From Apostichopus californicus (lineage: Eukaryota > Echinodermata > Holothuroidea > Aspidochirotida > Stichopodidae), in assembly GCA_020650975.1 (NCBI GenBank), contig JAIPMN010009100.1:1-23570 (forward strand): 23,570 bases of DNA. The letters run 5' to 3'. Made by a program: the position numbers and the translations under genes. The notes beneath the pieces were generated by a model. The model was given only the letters and a program-made list of their open reading frames with translations. It ran no database searches and was not told where the DNA came from. Of this stretch, positions 1 through 9,992 are shown in pieces (the stretch's first letter is position 1; each line of letters begins with the position of its first letter).

Positions 1-224
1 TATAAATCTGGACCGTTTAAAACAACTAGGAAAGGCGCCAATTAAACGAACCAACCATCGGGGTCATGTGACGCGCTTCCAGTATCACTTATAATACCAC
101 TCATATGTGCAGTGTATTGACAACCGATGTCATGGTCGAAGAGCTATCACAGTACCGATGACACTAAGCGAACAGCGAGCTTTACTAAATATAAAATTAT
201 CTATTTTGTGAGTTCTTAACTTAC
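1..224 (-). other. Start of intron 8 of the multi-CUB gene
   Basis: The stretch begins in sense with GTAAGTTAAG. No acceptor followed by a CUB-like half-exon was found before the window edge, so the next exon is expected outside. Confidence 0.5.
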
Positions 225-393
225 CGTTTCTCACAAAGCGAGGCATGGTCGAGTAGCTAGCCTGGTAACCAAGGTATGTTGAATATTCATTAGATGTAAA
301 TGTGACAAGAACCTCGTTGGTGTCGGAAGTCCATGTAAAAGGGGAAAGCGTACCACATACCCTCGTCAACCTATCTGAGGCTAAATCTTTCAT
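225..393 (-). CDS. Multi-CUB gene exon 8: second half of CUB3; gene continues
   Basis: The acceptor ATCATTACAG opens 56 codons plus one base, followed by the donor GTAAGT (phase 0 in, phase 1 out). It encodes TRVCGTLSPF (Cys379), then WTSDTNEVLVTF and LGYQASYSTMP. The WTSD-x-N core closely resembles exon 4, so CUB1 and CUB3 look like nearer relatives to each other than to CUB2. No further exon was recognised in 1-224. Confidence 0.82.
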
Positions 394-3300
394 CTGTAAT
401 GATATAAAGATGATAAAATAATACGGTATAAAAGTTTTGAAAAAGTTCATATCTATCAGTACCGTACAATGCTTTGCCTTAGAAGAGTTACGACAACTGA
501 CAAGTTAACATCCGTCTGAGACCGATTCAGTGGAACGTTCTATAATAGGCTGCCTTTACGCATTCCATCTTCCAAGGGTACGTTTTAATTTTGTTCAGAA
601 ATTTTAAAAAGCCATGTTTAGTATAGGCCTACTTTTCTCAACTTTCATTTGGAGTTAGAAAATAGAAGTCCTGAACCTCCATGTATTAAGTTTACTTGGA
701 TACTTTACTGTTTGTCAACATATGCACTTTACGGGATTATTAATTAGTTAATTATCCATATGTACTTAAGGATTAATTTTTAAATCGTGCGAGAGGCATG
801 ATGTTACGATCCTAGTCGGATCCGCCTACCAAGGCAGTATGAAACAAAATATTAAAACTGGTTAAAGAGGCAGATGGCGGAAACACGTTAATTGGAACAT
901 TGACAACCAATTGAGAAAATTAGGCAAATTCAAATGAGACGAGAAAAAGCTACTGAATATATATTTTACAGAGTGATATTAGCAATGCAGGCTTAGGAGT
1001 CAATGAGTATGTATGTGGTCAAAACTAAGGGGGATAAGGACGGGAAAATGCTAGTGTGGATAGATACCATGTGTCTTGAATAAAAGGGGAAAAAGCTGGA
1101 AGATAATGGGTTAGCTAGTCCTTTTTTGGATGGTAAGACTATTTGATTAAATGGTGCGAATATTTTTCAAATATTTATTCCCTGCTAAGGCAAACTGAAC
1201 CAGGGCGATTAGGTGAAAATTCTTTTACTGGTACAACCATGTGGGACCGTGTGGTTTAGGGAGTTTGAATTATCGCCCAAGTATTAAATTGGCAGCAACA
1301 GGTTCTCGACTACTTAATAATGCCACATTCATCTTACCTGAACGTAGTCTGCCTCGCAGCCGTTTTCTTCAGCTTTCTCAACCGAGAACGAGTCAAATGT
1401 GATTTGTATTATTTCTGTGAAGTCAGCGTGGATTAGAATCCAACATTGTATATTTGAGGGATAAAACGCAGGGTATGACGGAGATGTGAATGTAGCGGCA
1501 GGTGCCTTCAGGAAGTTACTACACGCTATGAGGAGAAAGATGCAGAAGTATAAATAGGTCCGTTGTCTTATTGGAGTTAGCTTTAACGTCAGATCTGACA
1601 ACATAATGACATCCATATAAGTAATGGGTGCAATATATAATATGATAATCTGTAACTAACTGTAAACAACTATATATCACCTATCTATATACCATATATC
1701 TATACACCATATATCTATACACCATCTATCTATACACCATCTATCTATACACCATCTATGTATACACCATCTATGTATACACCATCTATCGATACGCCAT
1801 CTATCGATACGCCATCTGTCGATACCCCATCAATCGATACGCCATCAATCGATACACCATCAATCGATACACTATCAATCGATACGCCATCAATCGATAC
1901 GCCATCAATCGATACGCCATATATCGATACGCCATCAATCGATACGCCATCAATCGATACGCCATCAATCCATACGCCATCAATCGACACGCCATCAATC
2001 GACACGCCTTCAATCGATACGCCATCACTCGATACGACATCGATCGATACGCCATCAATCGATACGCCATATATCGATACACCATCAATCGATACACCAT
2101 CAATCGATACACCATCAATCGATACGCCATCAATCGATACGCCATCTATCGATACGCCATCTATCTATCTATCTATCTATCTATCTATAATCTATCTATA
2201 ATCCATCTATCTATAATGCATCCATCCATCCATCTATCTATTTACTATATATCTAAATAATATCTATCTACTCTCTTTCTTTCTATCTATATACTATCTA
2301 TCTACTATCTATCTACTATATATATCTATCTACTATATATATATATATCTATCTACTATATATATATATCTATATATCTACTATATATATCTATATATCT
2401 ACTATATATCTACTATCTATCTACTATCTATCTACTGTCTATCTACTATCTATATACTATCTATCTATCTATTTATTACTTATGTACTTGAAAAAAATAT
2501 CTTTTTCTCATGAATGAACATTGATGTGACGTGTTGATATGTTTGTGTATATATTCGCTGTTTACCACAGTGTTCAATATTCTAACAAAAAAAAATGAAC
2601 TGATGACGACGAACCTCGTCTTAAACACTTACTAGGAAATGTTGACTCCTCCAAGGTGAAGGCCTCGTATTCTAAGGCAAGGTCAAGGGTCAAATCTTGA
2701 CTGAACTGTATAATAATTTCATTTCCGGTTGATGTCAACGACACGGTTTCGTAATACGTACATCCTGATGTAGATTGTCCAGTCAGTGGATCAAGTATCT
2801 TGAAAGGACATTCAAATATAACTTTATTGTGTTAACTATGCTAATATTTGTAATTCCAAAGCATGAATATGTTTAGGTTCTAATTGAAGTTAATATTGCT
2901 AGACGTTATGAAAGATTACTCAAATCGCAACAAATACATGTTATTTCATGCATTTATCCGTTCATGCTTTGGTAATTTGAGGCGGAAGTTTGAAGGATAC
3001 TCAGACAAAATTATAGATTAGAAATAAGTTCATTTTAATTCACTGTTGATCATGTTATGATATAAGCCATATAAAGTGATAGCTGGTGAACAAGTCTCCT
3101 ACACCGTAGAGTCATTACTTTCAAATAATAGAAATATATTGCTTTGTTTTTTTCTTTAAAAGGCAGGGTTATGCTGCCTGATTATTCAATAGTATATTTC
3201 CTTTGCGGATCAGTCGCTGTGAGTTTCATTTTTCGATATCTTCACGATAACTTAATCTAAGAGACGATACTGGTAACATATTCGTTACATCATAACTGGA

Positions 3301-6300
3301 TCAGTTAAATAGTGCTTTTTTCTTTCTCAAAATTAAAACAGGACAAGCTCATTTGTGTGTCACTATAGACAATGACCCATCAAAATGTATTATTTTCCTT
3401 GACACACCTGAGCATTCCTAAGTTGTTATCCCGTCAGAGTTATCGAAAGGATTCTCGAGATACTCCGTAGAGGTAAAATCGTAACCATGTGCTCCCATTC
3501 TGTTCAATTTTATGCACGATGTAGTTAAATTTGGGGAAGACCGGATATTTACTCAATAAACGTATAATGACATGTCACCTGGCTAACAAACTGATTCAAA
3601 GCCTCCTTCCTCTCGTTTGATCATTTTCGAGTAAACACATAGTATCCCCCAATATTATGATGCTTTGCATATAATATCACAGTTAATTATTTGGAAAAAA
3701 AAATCATTTGTCTGTAGAACATGAACTTACCAGCAAGGGTTCATCACAAAGAACTTCAATTGTTTCGAAAGAAATTGATAATCTATGCGCAGGCGTAGTG
3801 TGAAAGAGAAGGGTGCATAAAGATCTATCCACCGTCTCTGCGATGTCGTCGTTTGAGTTGATGGTGTCGTTTCTGGTTGGATTTGAAAATGAGTACATTC
3901 CAAACGCTTGATGGAACGATTCACCACAGGCTGAAATATTGAAGACGAAAAATGATTTTATTGTGATAAATATTATTACCATTATGATAATAGGACTGAA
4001 CGCATGTATTCATATGAAATAAGGTACAACGTTTGTTATTGCCTCAGCGATAATTAAACATTGCGTGGAAATCCTTAGTGTTTCGATTACCTCGATTTAT
4101 GGTGTCAGCAGTGGGATACAGTCTATAATTGTGCAATTATGGGATGTCGTTTCGACCATATTCGGTATCATAGGCCTACGTTTTGAAGTATGATCACTAA
4201 ATTGGAACCATGTTCCATCATCTTATTAACTTATCAACGAAATTTAGGCGATTGTTTGTTGATTGCAATAATATCGCCATGGTGATAAGTAAGAAGTGGG
4301 ACTTTGGTAACTGGACTAACCTTGGAGCATTAGTTTGACCTGACGCCCTTTATGGCTTTGTTTGAGCTAATCTTTTCTTAGCTTGTCAACTTTAAATATT
4401 TGTTTGCTTTGGTAAAACGATGTCTCAATTGCGTTCACGTTTGTTATTTACTAAAAAAAAATCGTAACCATGTAGCTGCAAATAAAGTTTTATAAATTGG
4501 AACATTTTCATTCCAAAATGTCTACATGCTTGTAAATTTAGCCTTCTTATGTATTTTTACTATTATTAAGCATTTAATAGCTACGTTAGGTGTCGCTTGG
4601 GTTTTCCTTGTATAGCCTATTCAGACTACAGAAATAAAACAATGGTAAAATACTGGTAAACAGAAAAGGAACAAGAATTGAATTTTAACTGTGTTTATAC
4701 TAAATCTCCTTTCACCTCCCTCCCATACCATTACCCGATACACTGGCCAGTATAGTCGATGTAAGTCATCTGTGGATGGAGGCTTAACATAATCCATCTT
4801 TCCTTTTCCTCAATATATTCTCTTAAATAATTACGCTAAAGATGTGACAGCTTGTCGATTATGAACAATAATGAAAGAAGAAAAAAAAGGACAATATCGT
4901 ACCGTGCTTTTCTGTCGCAGTATACGTTGCTTGAAATAAATGAAAATCAGTTTGAGCTTCTGCTTGGAATTTTATCAAAAGTCTGTTTCCATCACTGGTC
5001 CAAACGAAGCCCTTATAACTTCCACAGATGACTTCCGTTCGGTTGTAGTTCATGTCTGTTATCTGTTAAGGAATAATAATAATTATATATTTGAAGATAA
5101 TTTGACGAATAATTATCTAGGTTGTTAGACGAAGTCTATAAATACATATACAAGTTTTTTTTGCCCAATAAGAGATCCCTGTTTAAGAAATTGATAAATT
5201 GAGAGACGTTAATTGCTTAAACTGCTAATGATTCCTACACATGCAGAAGGCATGGTGCATCTCAATAACAGTGACATGCGCAAGGGAATTATGGGTATAT
5301 AAGCAATGCCTTTCCCCGCCTCTATCGTCATTCGAGGAGGTGGGGGGGGGGGGGTAACATTCAGTCGGGAATTTTTTTTACATGTGGTTGGGGAAGGAAG
5401 ACACCACTCCTCTCAGTCCAGTCCAGGCCAGGCCGCCCTCAGAAAGGGATGGGGGAGGGAAGGAGGGAGGGAGGGAAGTAGGGATGGAGGGAGGGATGGA
5501 TGGATATGGAAGGCTGCCCACTCCCTATACAACAGCACACACAGTAAAATCAAGGTATTTATTATCACAACCGTACATTTCGATCTGTTCGGAACTGGTT
5601 TTTCTAATTTAAAATTCAGCCGGCAATAATGAAATTGCGATGAATAATACTTAATATAACTCTGATTACTATGCAGGTAGATTCTAAAGGTATCCATTAA
5701 TTCCTATCCGTGACTTACCTTTCTGTACTTATAACTCTGCCCTACAATCCACATCAAATGTTTCACATACAAAGAAAGAGATCACAATAAGCCGTATTTT
5801 AATACCTTAATTTACTCTCGTGACACCAATCAAAATACGTTTCTGTTTCCTATTAATGTCGTTAATATAGTACGTAAACTAGTGGAGGGCAAATTTAAGA
5901 TTATTCCAAGCAACCGAAGCATTATCAATTCTATCACTTACGGTATTATATCTCGTAACTATTTTTTCTAAAAGACAACTTTATCCCTTTCATTACGCCC
6001 ATTTCTCCCAGCTTGTCATTACCTTACCCCCCCCCCCCTTCCCCAACCTCCCTCCCGCTAGTCTTCTCCCCTCCCTGAGCCGCAATCCCTTCCCCCTATA
6101 TTCGACATACCTCCACGTAGTTATTTCCCATGCAAGTTCCATTTCCGACGAGAAGGAATTCTTTGAATATCAACTGTATCCTACGAGTTCCCTCGACGAT
6201 AATTTCAAAGTCACACTTCAAGAATTTGGTGAATTTTCTTGGCCAGTTTGGTGACGTTATCATCCCCGTGTCATCTCTGAGAGAACGAGAGCATCCTCTC

Positions 6301-7659
6301 TCGTCTGTTAGCCATCTCAACTCATCTTCGATATTATGGACTGCGTTGCCTTTCTTGGAAATGTCTGTTGAACAGTTTTAATTATGTAAAGAATAGCAGT
6401 AAATGTATACAATATTTATGCGACTTCTAGCCATGTACGTTAAGTTAACTATACGTTACGGCAACAGTCCCTGTTATTGTCTGTTATTACTGCACAACTC
6501 TATATACAAAGTGAAGGGGAAATGCACAAGGAAATAAGTATAATCACAAAATATACATTTTATGCCAAATATGTTTGGCAGAAAATTGACATTTGAAGAA
6601 TGGTACAGTTTAAACTATTCTTTATCGTAGTATACATTGTTTGTAGATAGTGTTTCTATGTAGTTTTACCCTGGGTCTGGAGTGGAGGTGGGTTGGTGGT
6701 GGTGGAAATGAAGTTTGCTGGTAGGTATATCGTGAACTAACAGGTCGTTAAACGTACATGGTGCCGAATAGTAACTTCATTTGTAGCTGTTGGTTGGAAG
6801 GGGTATTGGTGGTACTGAGAAAGGTCTGAAACTGCCCACATGTCACGTATATCTCGGCTCATACGCTCTAATTTAAATAATAATCGACCAGACCGTGGTT
6901 ACCGTGCAATATCCACTTGGTTGAGCTTATTGCTTTGGTAAACCGACAAACGTGGAACTTCGAATCGTAATGACGCAAATGTAACACATGAAATCACCGT
7001 CTGATATCCATACGAAGACGGGTTTTGCATTGGCTATCACCCCAAGAAAAAGCCCACTAAAATATACAAATTGACCTACAATACCACGTGTGCATGGTAG
7101 TACAGTTTATACTATACAGAGACGAATATGACGTAACATACATCAAACCTGGGGAACCGTTAAAGTATAGCTTAACTCATTTATGAGGTTAGAAATAATA
7201 TCAAAGTGGAATTTCATTAAATATTCATCTTACCTTTTGCGCAATCTCCTTGCAAACAAGGCGGGTCACTATCGGCAACACCAACGGAAGTCGAATAGGT
7301 AATACTGATCTGGATGGAGAACATAAAACCACATTGCGTTTATCGTCAACAGTCTTCAACAAAAATTTCACCTAAATTTTGTATGTCAGATTTATGCAGG
7401 TAAGAACATTACGATGTTTGGCAAGAAAGTATTAGTTCTTTGCTTCATAACTTGACATTTCAATAAAACTGTGTCTCTGACGGGCTGTGGTAAAACGCAT
7501 GTAGCCTAAGTTGAAATTGTGTGCGGAAAAGTGAATAGGTTATGGCAGAAAATGCCAACACACTACTGTATTATGCTCGCAATATTAACACACATTAATA
7601 CTTACCTCTAGCTGACAGAAACATACCGCTATTAAGAAAACAAACCATATGTGCCCCAT
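225..7659 (-). CDS. Secreted multi-CUB-domain protein, 8 coding exons, 3' end outside window
   Basis: This is a spliced gene assembled by hand; the coding exons are 7659-7606, 7309-7234, 6364-6111, 5062-4903, 3930-3731, 2798-2633, 1525-1338 and 393-225. They total 1267 nt, or 422 complete residues, and all junctions stay in frame. The protein starts with a hydrophobic signal peptide (about residues 1-15), then a linker with CLQGDC (about 36-41), then three CUB domains, each with the canonical four cysteines. These are Cys 68, 94, 121 and 141 in CUB1, 183, 220, 243 and 261 in CUB2, and 305, 331, 360 and 379 in CUB3. CUB domains are secreted beta-sandwich modules that bind proteins, often with calcium. 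Role and partner cannot be told from the sequence. The last exon ends in a good donor (GTAAGT), so the protein continues beyond the window, and later domains could change its classification. No transmembrane segment is seen in the visible part. Confidence 0.85.
394..1337 (-). other. Intron 7 of the multi-CUB gene
   Basis: The intron has a good donor (GTAAGA) and acceptor (ATTACAG). No repeat, RNA gene or extra exon was recognised in it. Confidence 0.6.
1338..1525 (-). CDS. Multi-CUB gene exon 7: first half of CUB3
   Basis: The acceptor CTCCTCATAG and donor GTAAGA frame 188 nt, phase 1 in and phase 0 out. The exon encodes TCSNFLKAPAA (Cys305), the textbook CUB signature FTSPSYPAFYPSNIQCW (Cys331), ITFDSFSVE and NGCEADYVQ (Cys360). 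The Asp before Y-V is kept here, unlike in CUB1, so this copy may bind calcium. This is the most typical CUB half in the window. Confidence 0.85.
1681..2160 (+). repeat. 15-bp minisatellite, 32 uninterrupted copies
   Basis: Exactly 480 bp is made of 32 head-to-tail 15-mers with no length change. Left-hand units read CTATCTATACACCAT. Central units read CAATCGATACGCCAT, each with an ATCGAT palindrome. The right end merges into a CTAT microsatellite, which suggests that the unit arose from CTAT repeats plus ACCAT. As 15 is divisible by 3, long open frames exist on both strands (e.g. plus strand, repeating SIDTP), but they are by-products. The array lies in intron 6 of the multi-CUB gene. Confidence 0.95.
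2161..2475 (+). repeat. CTAT/TATA microsatellite
   Basis: This is an impure array of CTAT, CTACTAT and TATATA blocks running directly on from the 15-bp minisatellite. It is simple-sequence DNA in intron 6 of the multi-CUB gene. The remainder of that intron (1526-1680 and 2476-2632) holds nothing recognisable. Confidence 0.9.
2633..2798 (-). CDS. Multi-CUB gene exon 6: second half of CUB2
   Basis: The acceptor CCTTTCAAG gives 55 codons plus one base and the donor GTAAGT (phase 0 in, phase 1 out). It encodes STSGCTYYE (Cys261) and then TSTGNEIIIQFSQD and LEYEAFTLEE, the closing strands of a CUB fold. It is supported by splice sites, phase and the GNEIIIQF motif shared with other CUB second halves. 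Confidence 0.72.
2799..3730 (-). other. Intron 5 of the multi-CUB gene
   Basis: This AT-rich intron has a donor GTAAGT and an acceptor TTTCAAG. No further element was recognised. Confidence 0.55.
3731..3930 (-). CDS. Multi-CUB gene exon 5: first half of a divergent CUB2
   Basis: The acceptor AATATTTCAG and donor GTAAGT are both strong, with phase 1 in and phase 0 out. The exon opens with CGESFHQAFG (Cys183), followed by SLCTLLF (Cys220), RLSISFETIEVLC (Cys243) and DEPLL. It keeps the four-cysteine plan and the hydrophobic strand pattern but lacks the SP-x-YP-x-x-Y signature, and Cys183-Cys220 is 37 apart rather than about 26. It is therefore a divergent CUB domain. Confidence 0.75.
3931..4902 (-). 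other. Intron 4 of the multi-CUB gene
   Basis: The intron starts GTACGA in sense and ends AATATTTCAG. No repeat, RNA gene or coding segment was recognised. Confidence 0.55.
4903..5062 (-). CDS. Multi-CUB gene exon 4: second half of CUB1
   Basis: The exon follows acceptor CTTAACAG and ends at the donor GTACGA, phase 0 in and phase 1 out. It encodes EVICGSYKG (Cys141), then WTSDGNRLLIKF and FQATYTA, the usual closing strands of a CUB domain. A second AG 7 nt downstream (ATAACAG) would break the frame, so the first AG was chosen. Confidence 0.8.
5339..5510 (+). repeat. G-rich tract with GGGA repeats in intron 3
   Basis: A poly-G run of about 13 (around 5342-5354) is followed from about 5447 by many GGGA and GGAGGGAGG blocks. 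The plus strand has many G-triplets with short spacers, so it could form G-quadruplexes. The minus-strand pre-mRNA would be C-rich here. The tract lies in the intron between exons 3 and 4 of the multi-CUB gene; the rest of that intron (5063-6110) shows only a second C-rich tract. Confidence 0.8.
6026..6098 (-). repeat. G-run cluster just downstream of the exon 3 donor (RNA sense)
   Basis: The plus strand has a run of about 12 C followed by CCTCCCTCCCG, CTCCCCTCCC and TTCCCCC. In the minus-strand pre-mRNA these are G-triplets beginning about 13 nt after the 5' splice site at 6111/6110. Intronic G-runs near donors are known splicing enhancers bound by hnRNP H/F. That role here is inference. Confidence 0.6.
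6111..6364 (-). CDS. Multi-CUB gene exon 3: first half of CUB1
   Basis: The acceptor CAACAG opens the exon, which begins in phase 1 and ends in phase 0 at the donor GTATGT. It encodes an N-terminal flank and then the first CUB half: GCSRSL (Cys68), the hallmark TSPNWPRKF, LKCDFEI (Cys94) and NGTCMGNNYVE (Cys121). The spacing Cys68-Cys94 of 26 is typical for CUB. The acidic residue usual before the Y-V of calcium-binding CUBs is Asn here, so calcium binding by this copy is doubtful. Confidence 0.82.
6365..7233 (-). other. Intron 2 of the multi-CUB gene
   Basis: The intron has donor GTAAGA and acceptor CAACAG. It contains a short GGTGGGTTGGTGGTGG stretch near 6688 and otherwise nothing recognisable. 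Confidence 0.55.
7234..7309 (-). CDS. Multi-CUB gene exon 2: linker with two cysteines
   Basis: The acceptor CATCCAG is followed by 25 codons plus one base, then the donor GTAAGA. The exon encodes a Ser/Thr-rich stretch and then PPCLQGDCAK. The two close cysteines are not part of a CUB domain and may form a small local loop. Phase 0 in and phase 1 out match both neighbours. The exon is short and is supported mainly by its splice sites and reading frame. Confidence 0.65.
7606..7659 (-). CDS. Multi-CUB gene exon 1: start codon and signal peptide
   Basis: The ATG at 7659-7657 opens 18 codons reading MGHIWFVFLIAVCFCQLE, a short charged-poor start followed by a hydrophobic core, as expected of a secretion signal. 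The exon ends in GAG followed by the donor GTAAGT, in phase 0. This start was chosen because it is the only Met ahead of the hydrophobic core that joins in frame to the CUB exons. Upstream on the minus strand, TTATAATC (about 7703-7710) and a CCAAT (about 7734-7738) could be promoter elements, but this is weak. An untranslated upstream exon is possible. Confidence 0.75.
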
Positions 7660-8627
7660 CTTCACGCAAGAGGAATACTCGTCTTTTTTTGCTATCTGGA
7701 CAAGATTATAACTTAATCCTAATTTCCACTTTATCTATTGGAGGCAGTGAGCTGCAATTAGTACAACTTTACAGTGTGGTAAGTAAGAGAGCGTGCATGT
7801 ACTGTACAAAGTAGCAAGGATAAAATTCATTTGTTCTGCGGTATCTGCCTCCCTTTTGTCTTGAAGCAGGTTAAGCATTCATCCAACATAATGACTTCAT
7901 TGTGGGCAGAATTTGTCCAAGTCAGTGAAATGTATTGAACGAAATGTAGACATGGATTGACTGACTTCTGTAGTCGGAAGAATGTCTGGTATTTTTTTGC
8001 TTTGTTTTAAATTAGAACAACTTACAAACCGACGACGAGCCGGGACAAGGAAGTAGTTCTGACATATTAGCAATTCATTATATGAAGTTACATGGAATCT
8101 GCTAAGCCACATTGTATTTCTTAAGATGGCAAGCAAAACTTATTTCAAAGAAAACACAGAGTTCTCACAGAAAAAAAAGTGTGTGAAATTAGTAACTGAC
8201 TGTATAATCAAGTGATTGGAAGACACCAGACAAAAAAAGGCAACCAAACAACTTCATCCACTTATCAGCCCAGTCCCTTTAAATCGAGACTGGAAGTAGC
8301 GAGACCTCCATATTGTTTGCAGGCATTCTGGAAATGTGCGACGTAAATGTCAGGGAAATTCTTGCAAGATGGCAGTAAAGTGAAATAGTTTAGAATCGAA
8401 CGATCATTATTGGATTTCCCATAGCATTAGAGACGGAGGCGCTGGCCTATACACCAAGATCCATAAAGCAGCCATTTTTAATTGTTTTTGTTCAATACGA
8501 TTTCGATGCTACTGAACATCTAGTAAACCATAGTTAACTTATATAGAAGGACGCCCTTCGCTCCTGCTAAGAAAATTAGTTTTGGAGTGCGCCCTCTAAT
8601 TATAGGCTCGACTCTAAGAGGCAAACG
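7660..8627. other. 5' flank of the multi-CUB gene, no gene seen
   Basis: This stretch is presumed to contain the promoter and 5' UTR of the multi-CUB gene, which reads leftward from 7659. Short open frames here are isolated and lack domain patterns or splice support. No transposon was recognised. Confidence 0.45.
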
Positions 8628-9524
8628 TATGGTGGCATACTCCAATTAGAGTCTATATCAATCCGCCCAGATGTTCTCCTTCAGGAAAAGTGTTAAAACG
8701 AAGCAGGATAACATACTGGTATGTTATCAACCAGGATCTGTATTTTGTGGCTTTCATATTGAAGAGCATGAATGAAAATACGTAAATTAAGGCAATTTTA
8801 GACCACTTTAGGCCTCCTTGGAACAGCGTACGAAAGTTGTTTACTCCTGAGTGAAGAGGTTTGTTTACAACTGACGAAAACTTCAGGCTCTCATAGCAAA
8901 AACTCTGCATGGCCATGATTCGGAAAATTGATCGTGCCACGAATGGCCAACTTGTCAGCTATTCAGTGATGGGTAGGGTTTATCTAGACTTACTTATATG
9001 ATTTAGTGTGTAAGTAGACGGGGCTTTTAAGAGGAGTATGCTACCGTAAGAAACCCAAGGGGTAGCGTACTCCATTTAATATCCCCATTAACTTATACAC
9101 TAAGCCTTAAAAGTAAAATGGTATGTCAGACCTTGTAGGAGTCCTCACTAGGTAAACGTCCCTTCCCATCATTGGATAGCTAACACGTTGTCCATTCATT
9201 GCAAGTGTCCGTATCATGACCATGACTTGCTTGCTACGAGAGCATGCAGCTCTCGTCACTCGTAAAGAAAGCACTTTAGTCAGTAGTGAACAATTTTCGA
9301 GTGAACAATGCCCATGGGAGGCCTAAAGTGGTATCAAATGGCCCTAATTCACCCAATTTCAGCCCCATAAGTACTTCAATAAATGTACTCTGACACTATA
9401 AACTACAAAACAAGACCCTGTTTGATAGCATGTCGAAAAGGATGTTCTCCTCTTGTTTTCCTACACTGACGGAGAACACTCGAGCAGTTTTATATATTAT
9501 ACTCTCTATGGTGTATGCCACCAA
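8628..9524. repeat. Long imperfect inverted repeat (foldback), arms about 420-465 bp
   Basis: The left arm (about 8628-9046) matches the reverse complement of the right arm (about 9061-9524) at many points. Paired landmarks include GGTGGCATAC (8631) with GTATGCCACC (near 9512), ACCACTTTAGGCCTCC (near 8801) with its complement near 9317-9332, and CAGCTATTCAGTGATGGG (near 8957) with its complement near 9164-9181. At the centre, TTTAGTGTGTAAGT (9002) pairs with CTTATACACTAA (9092). By eye the arms are about 65-75% identical with small indels. The apex is near 9053 with a loop of about 14 nt. No transposase-like frame was recognised in either arm. It may be an old foldback/MITE-like element or two inverted repeat copies. 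Confidence 0.75.
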
Positions 9525-9939
9525 ATAGAGAAGCGCGCCCTCGATTTACGAATTGCCGAAAACACGTTTCACCGCTAGTGCAAGTCATGCCACGTAAGCT
9601 CGGAATCACACCCAAGACGTCAACGTAGAGGTGATGATTTTATATGTAATTATTTCTAATGCCCTGGTATATTGGGGAATATCATCACTTAACTATCATT
9701 AAACGTTAGTGATGTCATGCATGGGATTACGGGCTTACATGGTGTGCCGTTAGTACAATTACATAGCAACTAACTAGCTGCCTTACTGCAACACCTTAGC
9801 CTCGTCCTCCTTACTTCTTTGTTCTGAAGGTAGTGATGGAGGGGGTGGGGTACAAACGTTTTTAGGGCAACCAGCCCAGCATGACGTTTACATCTCATGT
9901 TTGACGTCACTAAATTAACATCATTTAAGTAAATGAATA
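9525..9939. other. Intergenic, nothing recognised
   Basis: No coding, repeat or RNA signal is convincing here. A minus-strand open frame crossing this stretch and extending to about 10237 lacks any domain pattern, splice support or codon character. Confidence 0.45.
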
Positions 9940-9992
9940 ACGGCAAACTGGGTGGACCTGTAATCCAGAGGTCACTGGTTGGAATCCCATTA
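9940..9992 (+). mobile_element. Possible tRNA-derived SINE remnant
   Basis: The sequence GGACCTGTAATCCAGAGG is followed by CACTGGTTGGAATCCC, which looks like an anticodon arm plus a B-box (GGTTCGAATCC-like, one mismatch) of a tRNA-derived SINE. No A-box or complete acceptor stem is seen, so only a decayed fragment is present. Confidence 0.35.

Noticed and set aside
1681-2160. CRISPR-like appearance of regular short repeats
   Set aside because: The repeats are contiguous with no unique spacers, and the genome is plainly eukaryotic.
1758-2201. 147-residue plus-strand open frame of SIDTP repeats and two minus-strand frames in the same place
   Set aside because: They follow from a 15-bp tandem repeat without stops, lie inside an intron of the multi-CUB gene, and have no coding or splice context.
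5306-5629. 107-residue plus-strand open frame over the G-rich tract
   Set aside because: Glycine/arginine-rich translation of low-complexity DNA inside an intron of the multi-CUB gene.
8653-8940. 95-residue minus-strand open frame in the foldback
   Set aside because: It falls in the left arm of the inverted repeat, and no matching conserved frame was recognised in the other arm.
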